Shown: positions 15,596 to 24,180, counted from the stretch's first letter. The stretch is DNA of 64,000 nt from SIG299 sp045531895 (GCA_045531895.1 JAZSEW010000055.1:1-64000); one strand, 5' to 3'. The notes: generated from the sequence alone by a model not told the origin. Numbers and translations are program-made.

Positions 15596-16393
15596 TTAGC
15601 AAGATAAAAAATATGCGATTTCTTCCAACCGATATTCTTTCGCTTTTAACACCATACAGTCTTCCTTCAACACTTCCGTAATAATCCGTTCTTCCAACGC
15701 ACATCTTCTCTCAAAATGGGCAACCATATCCTCCAGCCCATCAAATCCATGTATTTTCCCATACGGCGACTCCTGCAGATATTTTAGCATCAGCGGATAC
15801 CAAAGTTCCACACCTTTTTCGTCTGAGCGCTCTTTTTTAATCTGCAAAATATTTTCTCTTATATTCTCAGCCCTTAGATAAAGCATCTGAAATCCCTTTG
15901 GTTTCAAAATTTCATAAGCCTCTTTATAAAACTCGATAATCGCCTGCTCGTCCATCTGATAATAGAGCATCATATCTTCCATGCTGTTTTGGAAGAAAGA
16001 ACACTCAAAAAGATTTTTCCCAGGCTCCAGGGCACAATAACGATTCATGATAATGTCATGGAAACGGTCAAATTCCACCCTGGCATTGTAAATTTCAAAC
16101 TGCTCCATCCATTCATAAAATTCTCGAAGTTCCGCCAGAATTCTGGTATAAGCAACAATGTAATAATCACTTTCCTGCATGGTAAACTGTCTGATTTCCT
16201 GTTCCACATGGGGATATTTTTGCAATGCTTCCTCATACTGCGTTTTGGTCATATAGCTACACCAGGCAAGTTCCACCGGAGATAAATCTCCTTCATAATA
16301 TGCCTTATATTCCGGATAATTTTGGGATAACTTACGGAGCAGCGTGGACTTTCCGCTGCCCTGTAACCCCTCTATAAAGATATGATTTTTCAT
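15596..16393 (-). CDS. P-loop NTPase, thymidylate-kinase-like fold
   Basis: A 265-residue cytoplasmic protein with Walker A GLQGSGKST at about residues 8-16. The body lacks a recognisable partner domain; helical segments such as FYEWMEQFEIYN and the LRAENIRENILQIKKERS lid-like stretch suggest a nucleoside/nucleotide kinase-type fold. The start MKNHIFIEG at 16393 is preferred over an ATG seven codons upstream, because GGAGG lies 7 bp before it. No substrate can be named. It sits between the sigma operon and the ABC-F gene without clear link. Confidence 0.75.
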   Translation of the reverse strand: MKNHIFIEGLQGSGKSTLLRKLSQNYPEYKAYYEGDLSPVELAWCSYMTKTQYEEALQKYPHVEQEIRQFTMQESDYYIVAYTRILAELREFYEWMEQFEIYNARVEFDRFHDIIMNRYCALEPGKNLFECSFFQNSMEDMMLYYQMDEQAIIEFYKEAYEILKPKGFQMLYLRAENIRENILQIKKERSDEKGVELWYPLMLKYLQESPYGKIHGFDGLEDMVAHFERRCALEERIITEVLKEDCMVLKAKEYRLEEIAYFLSC

Positions 16394-16445
16394 AGGTTTC
16401 CTCCATTTCTGCATCAGTTATCATTGCATTGCTCTATTCCGATTA

Positions 16446-17996
16446 CTACAATTCACCTTCAAACAATTTCAGCCCCTCTTCTGTCAGCTCATACACCACG
16501 TCTGCCACTTCCCTGATATACTTTCTGTCATGAGAAATAGTTAGAATGGTGCCGCCAAAGTTTTTCAGCATCTCCCGGATGACCGGACTGGACAGTGGCG
16601 AAAAGTTTCTGGTAGGCTCGTCTAAAATCAGCACATCACTGCCGGACATGCTCATTTTCAGCAGCAACAGCTTCGCCTTCTGTCCACCGGATAAATCTGC
16701 AATTTTATGCAACATCTCATCCGGAGTGTATTTCATACTGCCAAGATACGTACGAATGCGGGATATTTCCTCTTTGTCACCCACTTCTGATAAAAATTCT
16801 ACCGGAGTTATCTTCATATCTAACAATTCTTCATAGTTTTGTGGCATATAGGAAGCTTTGATGTCGTTGCGCTTCAATAGTTCTTTTGCAATCTGGCGAA
16901 GCAGAGTTGTTTTACCGCAGCCATTTCGGCCAATAATACATACTTTTTCCGGTCCTTTGATGCGAAGAGCAATATTTTCTGCCAGCACACGCCCCTCTAC
17001 CATAAGCTTTGGCAATGTATAATCCAGGACTACCTTCCCCGCCGGCATACTCACCTTTTCACCAAATTTTACGAAAATGGCGTCCTCGGTTTCCGGAATC
17101 TCTGTCATGTTTTCATACTCTTTTTCAAACCTGGCTTCATAAGCCTTGATACGATGCATGGACTTCTTTAAGAGCCTTCCTCCGGACGGATTCTGCCTGG
17201 TAATTACATTTTGGGCATGCTCTACCTTTTGCTGAATCTGGAGGAACTTTTCCTGCTGTTTTTCGAACTCGGCCCGTTCCTTTCTTGCTACCTGCTCCTG
17301 GTGGGCAAGACCGGAAATACGCCGCTCTGCATAATCCCGATACCCCGCCTTTTCCACAGTGTATTTGCACTCCTGCTTCCGCTTCAACTGCTCCAGATGT
17401 ACAATTTTGTTTGCCGTATTTTCCAGCAGAGTTTCATCGTGAGAAATGTAGAGCACCGGAAGCCCACATTCGTTAATAAACCTTTCCAGCCAGTGCAGGG
17501 AGTCGATGTCCAAATCGTTAGAAGGCTCGTCTAACAGAAGCACATCCGGCCGTTTCAGTAGTAACCTTGCCAGCTGGAGTTTAATTTTCTCACCACCGGA
17601 CAGTTCCCCCATTTTCTGTTCTGAATAAAACAGGTCTACCGGGATTTTCAATCTTCTTCCTGCATCCGCCAGTTCCTGGGGTGTCAGTTCAAAGAACAAA
17701 GGCAACTGACACATAAACTCATATATAGTCTGTGCCTTCTCTTCGCTCGTGAGTTCCTGGGCAAGATACCCGATACAGCTGTTATTACGAATGATTTCAC
17801 CGGAATATTCCACATAATCCTCAACTAAATCTTCGTTATAAATCAGCTTGAGCAACGTAGACTTTCCGTTACCCTCCTCGCCGATAATGGCACATTTGTC
17901 GCCATCGTTTAAAATTAAATTGAATTTATCCAACAACACACGGTTGTCTTTTTTATGTGTAATGGTTAAATTTTTCACCTGTAACATATAATTCAT
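16446..17996 (-). CDS. ABC-F ATPase, antibiotic-resistance/ribosome-protection type
   Basis: A roughly 516-residue soluble protein with two ABC ATPase domains and no membrane segment, as in ABC-F factors that bind the ribosomal E site. Domain 1 has Walker A GEEGNGKST, signature LSGGEKIKLQLARLLL and Walker B LLLDEPSNDLD; domain 2 has GRNGCGKTT, LSGGQKAKLLLLKM and VLILDEPTRNFSP. The charged linker between them (about 200-290, with EFEKQQEKFLQIQQ) corresponds to the tRNA-contacting arm. The 180-nt leader carries a terminator, a competing long-range stem and a 10-codon uORF, the usual control of antibiotic-inducible ABC-F genes. Possible starts are GTG 17999, ATG 17996 and ATG 17987. Confidence 0.9.
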   Translation of the reverse strand: MNYMLQVKNLTITHKKDNRVLLDKFNLILNDGDKCAIIGEEGNGKSTLLKLIYNEDLVEDYVEYSGEIIRNNSCIGYLAQELTSEEKAQTIYEFMCQLPLFFELTPQELADAGRRLKIPVDLFYSEQKMGELSGGEKIKLQLARLLLKRPDVLLLDEPSNDLDIDSLHWLERFINECGLPVLYISHDETLLENTANKIVHLEQLKRKQECKYTVEKAGYRDYAERRISGLAHQEQVARKERAEFEKQQEKFLQIQQKVEHAQNVITRQNPSGGRLLKKSMHRIKAYEARFEKEYENMTEIPETEDAIFVKFGEKVSMPAGKVVLDYTLPKLMVEGRVLAENIALRIKGPEKVCIIGRNGCGKTTLLRQIAKELLKRNDIKASYMPQNYEELLDMKITPVEFLSEVGDKEEISRIRTYLGSMKYTPDEMLHKIADLSGGQKAKLLLLKMSMSGSDVLILDEPTRNFSPLSSPVIREMLKNFGGTILTISHDRKYIREVADVVYELTEEGLKLFEGEL

Positions 17997-18018
17997 CACT
18001 CCTTTTCTGAGTCGTTTC

Positions 18019-18181
18019 TAAAAAAGAAAACGGAACCATCTGTTGCCAAATGATTCCGAACTATGTATCTAACCTCGTATATAGACAGGAACTGCGCGCA
18101 TTGTTCCCACAGTACAACACTTATTTTTTTGCAAAACAAAAAGAGGTTATGAATGAGATACATAATCCACTTTTGGCAACA
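18019..18181 (-). promoter_or_regulatory. Transcription attenuator in the ABC-F leader
   Basis: Read on the minus strand, a terminator hairpin (18031-18058, CGGAA...TTCCG) followed by TTTTCTTTTTT stops transcription before the ABC-F start. A competing long-range structure exists: TGTTGCCAAA (18172-18181) can pair perfectly with TTTGGCAACA inside the terminator (18041-18050), stacked on TATGTATCT/AGATACATA (18156-18164 with 18062-18070) and AACCTC/GAGGTT (18143-18148 with 18071-18076). The two folds exclude each other, so this is an antiterminator/terminator switch. A short uORF lies in the loop of the long-range stem. Confidence 0.75.
18069..18101 (-). CDS. Candidate 10-residue leader peptide MRAVPVYIRG
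   Basis: A short ORF in the ABC-F attenuator reads MRAVPVYIRG then TAG. Its stop lies in the 3' arm of the long-range stem (GAGGTT-AGATACATA), so a ribosome stalled near its end would open that stem and alter the terminator choice. The ribosome-binding site is weak (GTGGGA, 4 bp upstream). Placement is what is expected of antibiotic-sensing leader peptides; the peptide itself I do not recognise. Confidence 0.5.
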   Translation of the reverse strand: MRAVPVYIRG

Positions 18182-18193
18182 TGAATACTAATA

Positions 18194-18373
18194 TAACTAT
18201 TCAGACATATTATGCGATGTATGCAGGCTGCAAGCACACTTGCAAGACTGCATATAGAGTATAATATGGCGATAGCACCACACCACTACATGAATAAAAC
18301 ACAAAGTTGCAAAGCAACGTCTGACAGCTTGCTGGCAGGTTTTATGAATGTAGATTGTGGGGCTGAATAGTTA
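18194..18373. repeat. 180-bp branched palindromic element upstream of the ABC-F leader
   Basis: A perfect 11-bp stem TAACTATTCAG/complement (18194-18204 with 18363-18373) closes a multibranch fold. Arm A stacks CATATTA/TAATATG (18206-18212, 18262-18268), TATGCAG/CTGCATA (18220-18226, 18248-18254) and TGCAAG/CTTGCA (18229-18234, 18239-18244). Arm B has CCACA/TGTGG (18278-18282, 18356-18360) and a 13-of-15 bp stem (18286-18300 with 18339-18353), capped by GTTGC-AAA-GCAAC and CAGC-TT-GCTG. It is either a structured RNA or a miniature mobile element. I see no gene in 18374-18548. Confidence 0.75.
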
Positions 18374-18548
18374 CAATCGAAACGTCATCTTTAAAGAATC
18401 ACGCCGATTTTAAATCAAAATCTCATGTTTACAAAAGTCGATTATCTTCTCATCTTTTCACCTCTTTCACTAAAGTATTTTTACTATAACACCGAACATG
18501 CTATTTGTCAAATATTACTTTTTATCCTAACACCTGCAATATTATTTT

Positions 18549-19475
18549 TTACGCCAACACCTGCAACAACATTGCAAAAATCGTCAGTGTCACAATACTG
18601 CAAACCGTGGAAAGCACCACAGTTCCTGCTCCAATTGTTTCATCATGATTAAATTGTATTGCCAGTACAGAGGTAGTTGCCGCTGTTGGACAGGCCGCCT
18701 GAATTAAAATCACGCTGCCAACCATTCCGCCAACGCCAAACAGATAGAATAGTCCAAAGGTAATTGCCGGAATCACTACCAGCCTTACCACCACCGTAAA
18801 CCAAACCCGACCATTTCCCAGAATCGACTTAATTTCACTGCCGGCAATCATCACACCAATAATAATCATGGAAAGCGGTGTTGTCATGGAGCCCACCAGA
18901 CTCAATGGCTCTTTTATCACCTCCGGCACCGGAATTCTGCCAAGGTATAGCAACAGTCCAAGAATTACAGCATAGGTTACAGGATTTTTTCCCACGCTTT
19001 TTAACACCTGCTTAGGCTGCACTTCACCACTCATCATGGCGTATCCGGCAGACCACACAATGACATTAAACATGGTGACAAATGCGCTAGCATACAGCAT
19101 TCCCTCTGCTCCAAAGAGCGCCTGAATCAGTGGAAAACCCATATACGCTGCATTAGAATAGCTACACGCAAAACGAATTACAGTCTTGTTTTGGGACTTC
19201 ATTTTCACAGTAAGAAAAAAACTGATTGCCATGGCAAGTAAAATAGCCATGGTACTGAGTCCAAAAGCCAACAGTAAATTTGACAACACCTTTGGGTCAA
19301 ATTCAGACATATAGGAATTTAAAACCATAGCCGGCATAATAATGGTGACAAGCAGGTTGGAAAGAACCTTCTTTCCTTCTGCTGTTACAACGCCGGTTTT
19401 ACCACAAATAAAACCAACCAAAATGAGTATAAATAAGATACTTACCTGTTCTAAGGTAACAAATGCTAAATCCAT
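18549..19475 (-). CDS. AEC-family transporter (auxin efflux carrier-like permease)
   Basis: A 308-residue membrane protein with about ten transmembrane helices, of the AEC/bile-acid-arsenite transporter superfamily. Typical features are FICGKTGVVTAEGKKVLSNLLVTIIMPAMVLNSY landmarks near the N-terminus (Asn/Pro break in helix 2) and SNAAYMGFPLIQALFG around residue 105. Members export or import carboxylates such as malate or lactate; the substrate here is unknown. The gene lies 15 bp downstream of the ParB-like gene, so the two may be cotranscribed. Confidence 0.9.
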   Translation of the reverse strand: MDLAFVTLEQVSILFILILVGFICGKTGVVTAEGKKVLSNLLVTIIMPAMVLNSYMSEFDPKVLSNLLLAFGLSTMAILLAMAISFFLTVKMKSQNKTVIRFACSYSNAAYMGFPLIQALFGAEGMLYASAFVTMFNVIVWSAGYAMMSGEVQPKQVLKSVGKNPVTYAVILGLLLYLGRIPVPEVIKEPLSLVGSMTTPLSMIIIGVMIAGSEIKSILGNGRVWFTVVVRLVVIPAITFGLFYLFGVGGMVGSVILIQAACPTAATTSVLAIQFNHDETIGAGTVVLSTVCSIVTLTIFAMLLQVLA

Positions 19476-19490
19476 GCGATGCCTCCGAAA

Positions 19491-20123
19491 TTAATTTTTA
19501 CTGCTAAAATAATCGTCACAATATTTATGCCACTTTTCCACATATTCTTCATGGGGCAATAATTTTAAATCCTGGGGTGACGTAATATTTCTTCTTTTTG
19601 CTTCTTCCACAAAATCGTAGATACAGTCATCCGTTTCTGCCAGAACCGCTTTTACACGCTCAAAGCCTTCCATCACAGCATAGTACAGTCTGGTATGACC
19701 ATCCAGAGAAATATATCTATCCTGATATCTGGAAACCTGAATGATAATATCCTCACCTTTTTCAATAAAAGTCGCAACAGCCGCTACTTTATCTTTATCT
19801 ACATAAAACTGCGAAGGCTGTATTTTCTCTAATCGGATATCCAGTAGTTCTACCCGTGGGTATTCCTTCACTACTTTTCGTTCCCCATCATAGAAGGTTG
19901 TTATGTGGGGTGTAAAAAACATAAATTCCTCTATGAGCTCCGGGGAAATGGTACTGCCTTTTCCTCTGATAACAGCCTCGAAAGAAGAAATAATTTCTAC
20001 TTCATAAGGTTCCCCTTCTACCAGAAAACAACCGTGCTGATTTAATACTTTTTGTGAAAATCGATTATCATGATATGTATTAATTCTTTGGATATTCATT
20101 TTTTTCTTTACCTTTCGTTTCAA
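19491..20123 (-). CDS. ParB/sulfiredoxin-fold protein, unknown function
   Basis: A 210-residue protein. The segment RYISLDGHTRLYYAVMEGFERVKAVLAE (about residues 135-165; core SLDGHTRLYYA) is the ParB/Srx-type DGHxR...A...G...V motif. The N-terminal half is a beta-rich domain with no motif I know. No helix-turn-helix follows, so it is not a partition protein. TTG at 20123 with GGAGG 6 bp upstream is the best start; ATG at 20099 is the alternative. It is divergent from the MerR gene and in tandem with the AEC transporter gene. Confidence 0.7.
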   Translation of the reverse strand: MKRKVKKKMNIQRINTYHDNRFSQKVLNQHGCFLVEGEPYEVEIISSFEAVIRGKGSTISPELIEEFMFFTPHITTFYDGERKVVKEYPRVELLDIRLEKIQPSQFYVDKDKVAAVATFIEKGEDIIIQVSRYQDRYISLDGHTRLYYAVMEGFERVKAVLAETDDCIYDFVEEAKRRNITSPQDLKLLPHEEYVEKWHKYCDDYFSSKN

Positions 20124-20302
20124 GCATGTCCTCCGGAATAAATAATTCCTTTGGCAAATTGTCCCCTATAACCAACATTTGATATCTTTAAGACAGTATC
20201 AAGCTTTGTTGATTTTTACTGCGATTTTACCCTCATATATTTTAACACATTCTGTTTCTTTGTAAACTCTCAAAAAATTTTTCAAACTCTGTAAAAATCC
20301 TC

Positions 20303-20333
20303 TTGACTCTCACGTTACGTTATAGTTTATACT
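20303..20333 (+). promoter_or_regulatory. MerR-type promoter with 19-bp spacer
   Basis: TTGACT (20303-20308) and TATACT (20328-20333) are 19 bp apart. The spacer carries a CACGTTACGTTATAG block with a partial ACGTtACGT dyad. An overlong spacer with a dyad is the hallmark of promoters activated by MerR-family proteins, so the downstream regulator probably controls itself from here. Confidence 0.75.
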
Positions 20334-20393
20334 GTTTTCATCAGCTGATATAACATACTCTTGCAAACATTTCACCAAGGAGGTGACTTATCT

Positions 20394-21131
20394 TTGAAAA
20401 CCGTACATGAAGTAAGCAAGCTTGCCGGAATCAGTGTCCGCACCCTGCACCACTACGATGCCATTGGACTCTTATCCCCTACAGAGACTACAGAGGCAGG
20501 ATACCGTCTGTATGATGACGACGCTTTGGCGCGTTTACAATGTATTTTGCTGTTCAAGGAACTGGAATTTCCGTTAAAGGATATCAAGGCAATTTTAGAC
20601 AGCCCAAATTTTGAACGTAACAAAGCACTGGACCAGCAAATTGAATTACTGAAACTAAAAAAAGAACATTTAGAAAATCTGATTGACCTGGCAACAGGCG
20701 TTCGAATGATAGGAGTGAAAAAACTAATGAATTTTGACGCATTTGATACAAAGAAGATTGATGAATACGCAAAGCAGGCAAAAGAAAGCTATGGCACCAC
20801 GCCTGCCTATAAAGAATTTGAAGAAAAGAGCAAAGGACGTTCCAAAGAACAGGAAAAGCAACTAGGCATAGGTATGATGAATCTTTTTGCTGATTTGGGC
20901 AAATTGATTTCCCATGATGTCTCCGAGACTATTGTCCAGGAGAAAGTCGCCGAACTCCAGTCCTACATCACAGAGCACTATTACACCTGTACTCCGGAAA
21001 TCCTTCAGGGACTTGGTGAAATGTACGCCGGTGGCGGCAGCATGACTGACAATATCAATAATTACGCCGGAGCAGGCACCGCAGAATTTGCTGCAAAAGC
21101 AATCCGAATCTATTGCGCACGTTTACAGTAA
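20394..21131 (+). CDS. MerR-family regulator with TipAS ligand domain
   Basis: A roughly 245-residue transcription regulator. The N-terminal MerR HTH (residues 1-70) includes EVSKLAGISVRTLHHYDAIGLL and TEAGYRLYDDDALARLQ. A coiled-coil linker follows (about 75-105), then a TipAS-type antibiotic/ligand-binding domain (about 115-245; YGTTPAYKEFEEKSK ... YAGGGSMTDNINNYAG). The start is TTG at 20394, since AAGGAGGTGA ends 6 bp before it. It controls itself through the 19-bp-spacer promoter and perhaps once controlled the SOD-like gene just downstream. Homologues (TipAL, Mta, SkgA) respond to drugs or stress. Confidence 0.88.
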   Translation: MKTVHEVSKLAGISVRTLHHYDAIGLLSPTETTEAGYRLYDDDALARLQCILLFKELEFPLKDIKAILDSPNFERNKALDQQIELLKLKKEHLENLIDLATGVRMIGVKKLMNFDAFDTKKIDEYAKQAKESYGTTPAYKEFEEKSKGRSKEQEKQLGIGMMNLFADLGKLISHDVSETIVQEKVAELQSYITEHYYTCTPEILQGLGEMYAGGGSMTDNINNYAGAGTAEFAAKAIRIYCARLQ

Positions 21132-21175
21132 TTACTGCATATGGTAAGGATAACCCTATTTATTGAGGTATCCTT

Positions 21176-21576
21176 ATGCCAATTCGCACTCGCCTAAACT
21201 ATTTCACTTCCCTGACAAATCTTCCTCCAAGAGCCATCACCATCCTTCGTGGAAGCAGTGCTTATCCGGGGATTCAGGGAGAAATCCGTTTTTACCAGAC
21301 CGCCTATGGAACTTTGGTTGCCGCAGAATTTTTCGGTCTGCCAACGGGTATCGTTATAATCCGTACACCTGTGCCCATCCTTACCACGCCGGAGATTTAC
21401 CACCTATCTTTGGTGTAAACGGTTATGGTTTCTCTATGTTTTTGACGAACCGCTTTTCTGCCGGTGAAATCATTGGAAGAACCATAATTCTACACTCCAT
21501 GCCGGACGATTTTACTTCCCAGCCTGCCGGAAATTCCGGAGCAAAAATTGCCTGCGGAACCATAGTAGCACAGTAA
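21176..21576 (+). pseudogene. Cu/Zn superoxide dismutase-like pseudogene with internal deletion
   Basis: Two reading frames together make a broken SOD_Cu-family gene. Frame one (21176 to about 21345) encodes ITILRGSSAYPGIQGEIRFY and QTAYGTLVAAEFFGLPTG; frame two (about 21340-21576) continues with GYRYNPYTCAHPYHAGDLPP, IGRTIILHSMPDDFTSQPAG and NSGAKIACGTIV to a TAA. The join removes the segment that should hold the HxH copper ligands and shifts the frame, so no active enzyme can be made. It sits 44 bp after the MerR regulator and is followed by an intact terminator. Confidence 0.8.
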
Positions 21577-21582
21577 CTTGAA

Positions 21583-21620
21583 AGGCACACAATTCCCAAA
21601 AGCTTTGTGTGCCTGTTTCT
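21583..21620 (+). terminator. Terminator after the MerR/SOD pseudogene unit
   Basis: A perfect 10-bp stem AGGCACACAA/TTGTGTGCCT (21583-21592 with 21605-21614) is followed by GTTTCTT. It starts 6 bp after the SOD-like stop and faces the convergent DUF3006-like gene. Confidence 0.7.
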
Positions 21621-21638
21621 TAAAATTCATTTTGTTAT

Positions 21639-21824
21639 TTATCTTTCTTCCATGACTTCGTAAGACATCATTTCATAGCGTAGTTTTGTTCCTTCGCCCA
21701 CCTCCGGAAGAAGTGCTCTCGCTACACACTTTAAGTCCTCTTCCGGACTGTTTATATTCTTCAAGTAAGCATAGTCGCCATCCAAACGTTCTACTATGTA
21801 CTGCTGTTCTGCAAAAATATCCAT
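21639..21824 (-). CDS. Small DUF3006-like protein
   Basis: A 61-residue protein. IVERLDGDYAYLKNI at the N-terminus and LLPEVGEGTKLRYE near the C-terminus match the pattern of DUF3006, a small SH3-like beta domain (IVDRIEGD...LP...KEGD). Start ATG has AAGGGAGG 9 bp upstream. It is the last gene of a minus-strand run after the coiled-coil protein, 67 bp away. Function unknown. Confidence 0.7.
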   Translation of the reverse strand: MDIFAEQQYIVERLDGDYAYLKNINSPEEDLKCVARALLPEVGEGTKLRYEMMSYEVMEER

Positions 21825-21891
21825 GACACAAACCTCCCTTATAGCTTATAAAACATGCAAGCAATCATAAAAATCAAATCTCAACTTAACT

Positions 21892-22830
21892 TTATACAGA
21901 CATCACTAATTTTTCCAGCTCTTCCTGCAATCTCTGTACCTTAGGTTCCAGCCCTTCCAGTTTCAATTCCAGCTTACCAATCACAGCCAGAATTTCACTC
22001 TTTGTATGTTTCACCTCAGAAATGGATTCATCAATCTTATCCATCACCGTCCAGTCTGCAAACAACCCATCAAAGAAATAGTCTGCAAATTTCAGAAAAT
22101 CTTCAATCTGTACCTGAATATCCGCATGAACCTCTACGTCTGCCAGCTCCGTTTTCAACTTCCGAAGTTCCACCTGTAACTGATTGATTTTACTTTGGGC
22201 ATCATCCAGATGGTCATGCTTCATCATATCGGTGAGGAAACCACCACCGCCAAAGGTATCCCAGGTTGCCCAGCCTTCCGCATCATCTAAACTGTCCAAC
22301 ACTTCATTTACCGTATTCAATGCCTGCTTTCCGGCAAAAATCGCTTCGTCAATCTCCTTTTTCTGGCACTCTGCCTGATATAACTTTGCCTCCACCTGCA
22401 TGATTTGCTCCGCCGTACCGGTTCCACTCACCCGCACCTCTTTGAGTTTTTCATCAAATGCAGCCTGATACACCACTTCACATCCCTGTAGCTTCTTTAC
22501 CAGCTCTTCTCTCCGAAGAATCTCATTTTCCACAGAATTAAGCTCTTCTCTCGCAGTTTCATACTTTACTGCCGCCTTGTAAGTTTCTTCCTTTTCCTTC
22601 GTCAGCTTTTCCTCTTTTTTACCGACCACGTTATAGAAAAAGGCAGCTAAACTTCCCCGCTCCAGGCGGTCCACATCCTTCTGTTCCTCCAGTTTTATTT
22701 TCTTCAGCTGTGTAACCTTGCCTGTTAAGTCACGTTTTTGTGCATACAAATCCAGCAATTCTGTTTCAGCACGTTTTTTCTGTACTACTTTGTCTTTTAA
22801 TTGCCGTAAATCCTCGCTAAAATAAGCCAT
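21892..22830 (-). CDS. Coiled-coil protein of unknown function
   Basis: A 312-residue cytoplasmic protein without a signal peptide or membrane helix. Two long heptad-rich regions (about residues 1-150 and 205-312) flank a glycine-rich centre around residues 185-205 (WATWDTFGGGGFLTDMMKHD). The length of the helices and their Leu/Lys/Glu content suggest a rod-like dimer. I do not recognise a family with known function. AAGGGAAGGAG lies before the ATG. It is placed 34 bp after the broken EFR1 gene, likely on one transcript. Confidence 0.75.
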   Translation of the reverse strand: MAYFSEDLRQLKDKVVQKKRAETELLDLYAQKRDLTGKVTQLKKIKLEEQKDVDRLERGSLAAFFYNVVGKKEEKLTKEKEETYKAAVKYETAREELNSVENEILRREELVKKLQGCEVVYQAAFDEKLKEVRVSGTGTAEQIMQVEAKLYQAECQKKEIDEAIFAGKQALNTVNEVLDSLDDAEGWATWDTFGGGGFLTDMMKHDHLDDAQSKINQLQVELRKLKTELADVEVHADIQVQIEDFLKFADYFFDGLFADWTVMDKIDESISEVKHTKSEILAVIGKLELKLEGLEPKVQRLQEELEKLVMSV

Positions 22831-22864
22831 AATATGCTCCTTCCCTTTTTCTTCTGAGTAAAAA

Positions 22865-23634
22865 TTACTGTATATACTTATTTATGTTACTCTGTTCCAC
22901 TACTTGCTTTCCAAGCAATGTAATTGCCTGCTTTGGACACTGATTGACACACCGATAACACATCGTGCATTTGTTACTGCCCTGTGCCACTCCATTTTGC
23001 ATGCTGATATTCTTCGTTGGGCATAATCGCACACACTTACCACAGCCTATGCATTTCTTTCCATCTATTTTCAGTTTATTGGTATAGCTTCTTGTTTTAT
23101 ATCCAAAATATAAGCGTTGTCCAAATAAACCTGCCATCCGACATAAAAATCCTAGTCCTTCCTGTGTCGGATTGCCGTTTTTCAACTTTTTGGCACTATC
23201 CCTTATCCTTTTCCTCGCCAATTCCACTAACTGCTTATTCTCTTCCAATGGACGCTTTAACACTTTTTCATCTGCAATACTGTCCGGCATTTTCAAATGC
23301 AAACCACCGATAATCTCCGCACCATGCTTTTTAATAAGCGTGCCAGAACCCCGGCACCATCGCCACTAAACAAACCCATGGTAGCAATGATAAACATCTT
23401 CTTTCCGCCCCATAATTCTGCATGTTGCTCAACAAAATCATATAAAAACTTAGGCAAATTACTATACTGCACCGGATAGCCAAAAACAACGATATCGTGC
23501 TGCCTTATCACCTCTGCAACCTGCTCTTCTATGGAATAAGCCTTTGCTCCCGGTTCATATTCCTGCAAAAAGGTCTCCACCGCATATTTTGAATTTCCTG
23601 TTCCGCTAAAATATAACCCAATACTATGTTTCAA
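22865..23634 (-). pseudogene. EFR1-family ferredoxin/flavodoxin fusion, frameshifted
   Basis: The two ORFs 23293-23634 and 22865-23302 are halves of one gene for a 256-residue EFR1-type protein. The N-terminal half is a flavodoxin-like domain (GLYFSGTGNSKYAV; FGYPVQYSNLPKFLYDFV; LFSGDGAGVLARLLK). The C-terminal half continues as HGAEIIGGLHLKMPDS and ends in two 4Fe-4S motifs, CIGCGKCVRLCP and CTMCYRCVNQCP. The break is at a run of five A on the coding strand (23328-23332); six would restore the frame LARLLKKHGAE. So it is a 1-nt deletion, a sequencing slip in a homopolymer, or possible slippage. Confidence 0.8.
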
Positions 23635-23646
23635 TGTTTCTATTCC

Positions 23647-24174
23647 CTACTCTTCCTTATTGCGTAAATCCTCAGACATACTCTTCAAATATTTCTTTAC
23701 CTGTCGCCTGTTCCTGAGTACAATCCATTGAATTTGCGGATTCTCCTCCATGATACCATAATACCGTTTTCGATGTTTGGAATTGTATAAAAATGCCTCT
23801 TTATAAAACCCGGGAGAGATTCGCTCCGGACAGTTTGGTCCCATGTCGGGTCTGGTTTTTCCATAATACTTTATGGTTCTTGCAATCACACCAATCAGGC
23901 AGGCAACCGATGAAAAATCAAGGTAAAATACGGTATCACAGTACTTTAAACGATGAGGCAGTGTCCGGTTCATGTTGCCGTCCAAAATCCATTTTGGTTT
24001 GACAAGCTCCTGCTCTAAGCGGACATCAAACACTTCCCTGCCAACACTTTCCCAGTTATCTTTCCAGTATAAGGAGTCCAGATGCACTAAGGGAAGACCT
24101 GTTTTTTCCGCCAATTCTTTGGCAAAGGTAGTTTTTCCGCTGCCGTTGCCACCGATGATTAGTATGCGTTCCAT
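23647..24174 (-). CDS. Small P-loop kinase, adenylate-kinase/FlaR-like
   Basis: A 175-residue protein with Walker A GGNGSGKTT (residues 8-16), then LPLVHLDSLYWKDNW and WILDGNMNRTLPHRL, typical of the FlaR/topology-modulation group of adenylate-kinase-like proteins. The C-terminal part has the basic lid region SKHRKRYYGIMEE. The group is thought to phosphorylate a small nucleotide-like substrate that is not known. The gene is 12 bp upstream of the broken EFR1 gene and 6 bp after the 70-codon membrane-protein gene, in one run. Confidence 0.85.
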   Translation of the reverse strand: MERILIIGGNGSGKTTFAKELAEKTGLPLVHLDSLYWKDNWESVGREVFDVRLEQELVKPKWILDGNMNRTLPHRLKYCDTVFYLDFSSVACLIGVIARTIKYYGKTRPDMGPNCPERISPGFYKEAFLYNSKHRKRYYGIMEENPQIQWIVLRNRRQVKKYLKSMSEDLRNKEE

Positions 24175-24180
24175 CCTATA

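Noticed and set aside
18000..18164. Open frame of about 55 codons running through the ABC-F leader (starts MYLIHNLFLF)
   Set aside because: It crosses the terminator and both stems of the attenuator and lacks a ribosome-binding site; the openness is chance.
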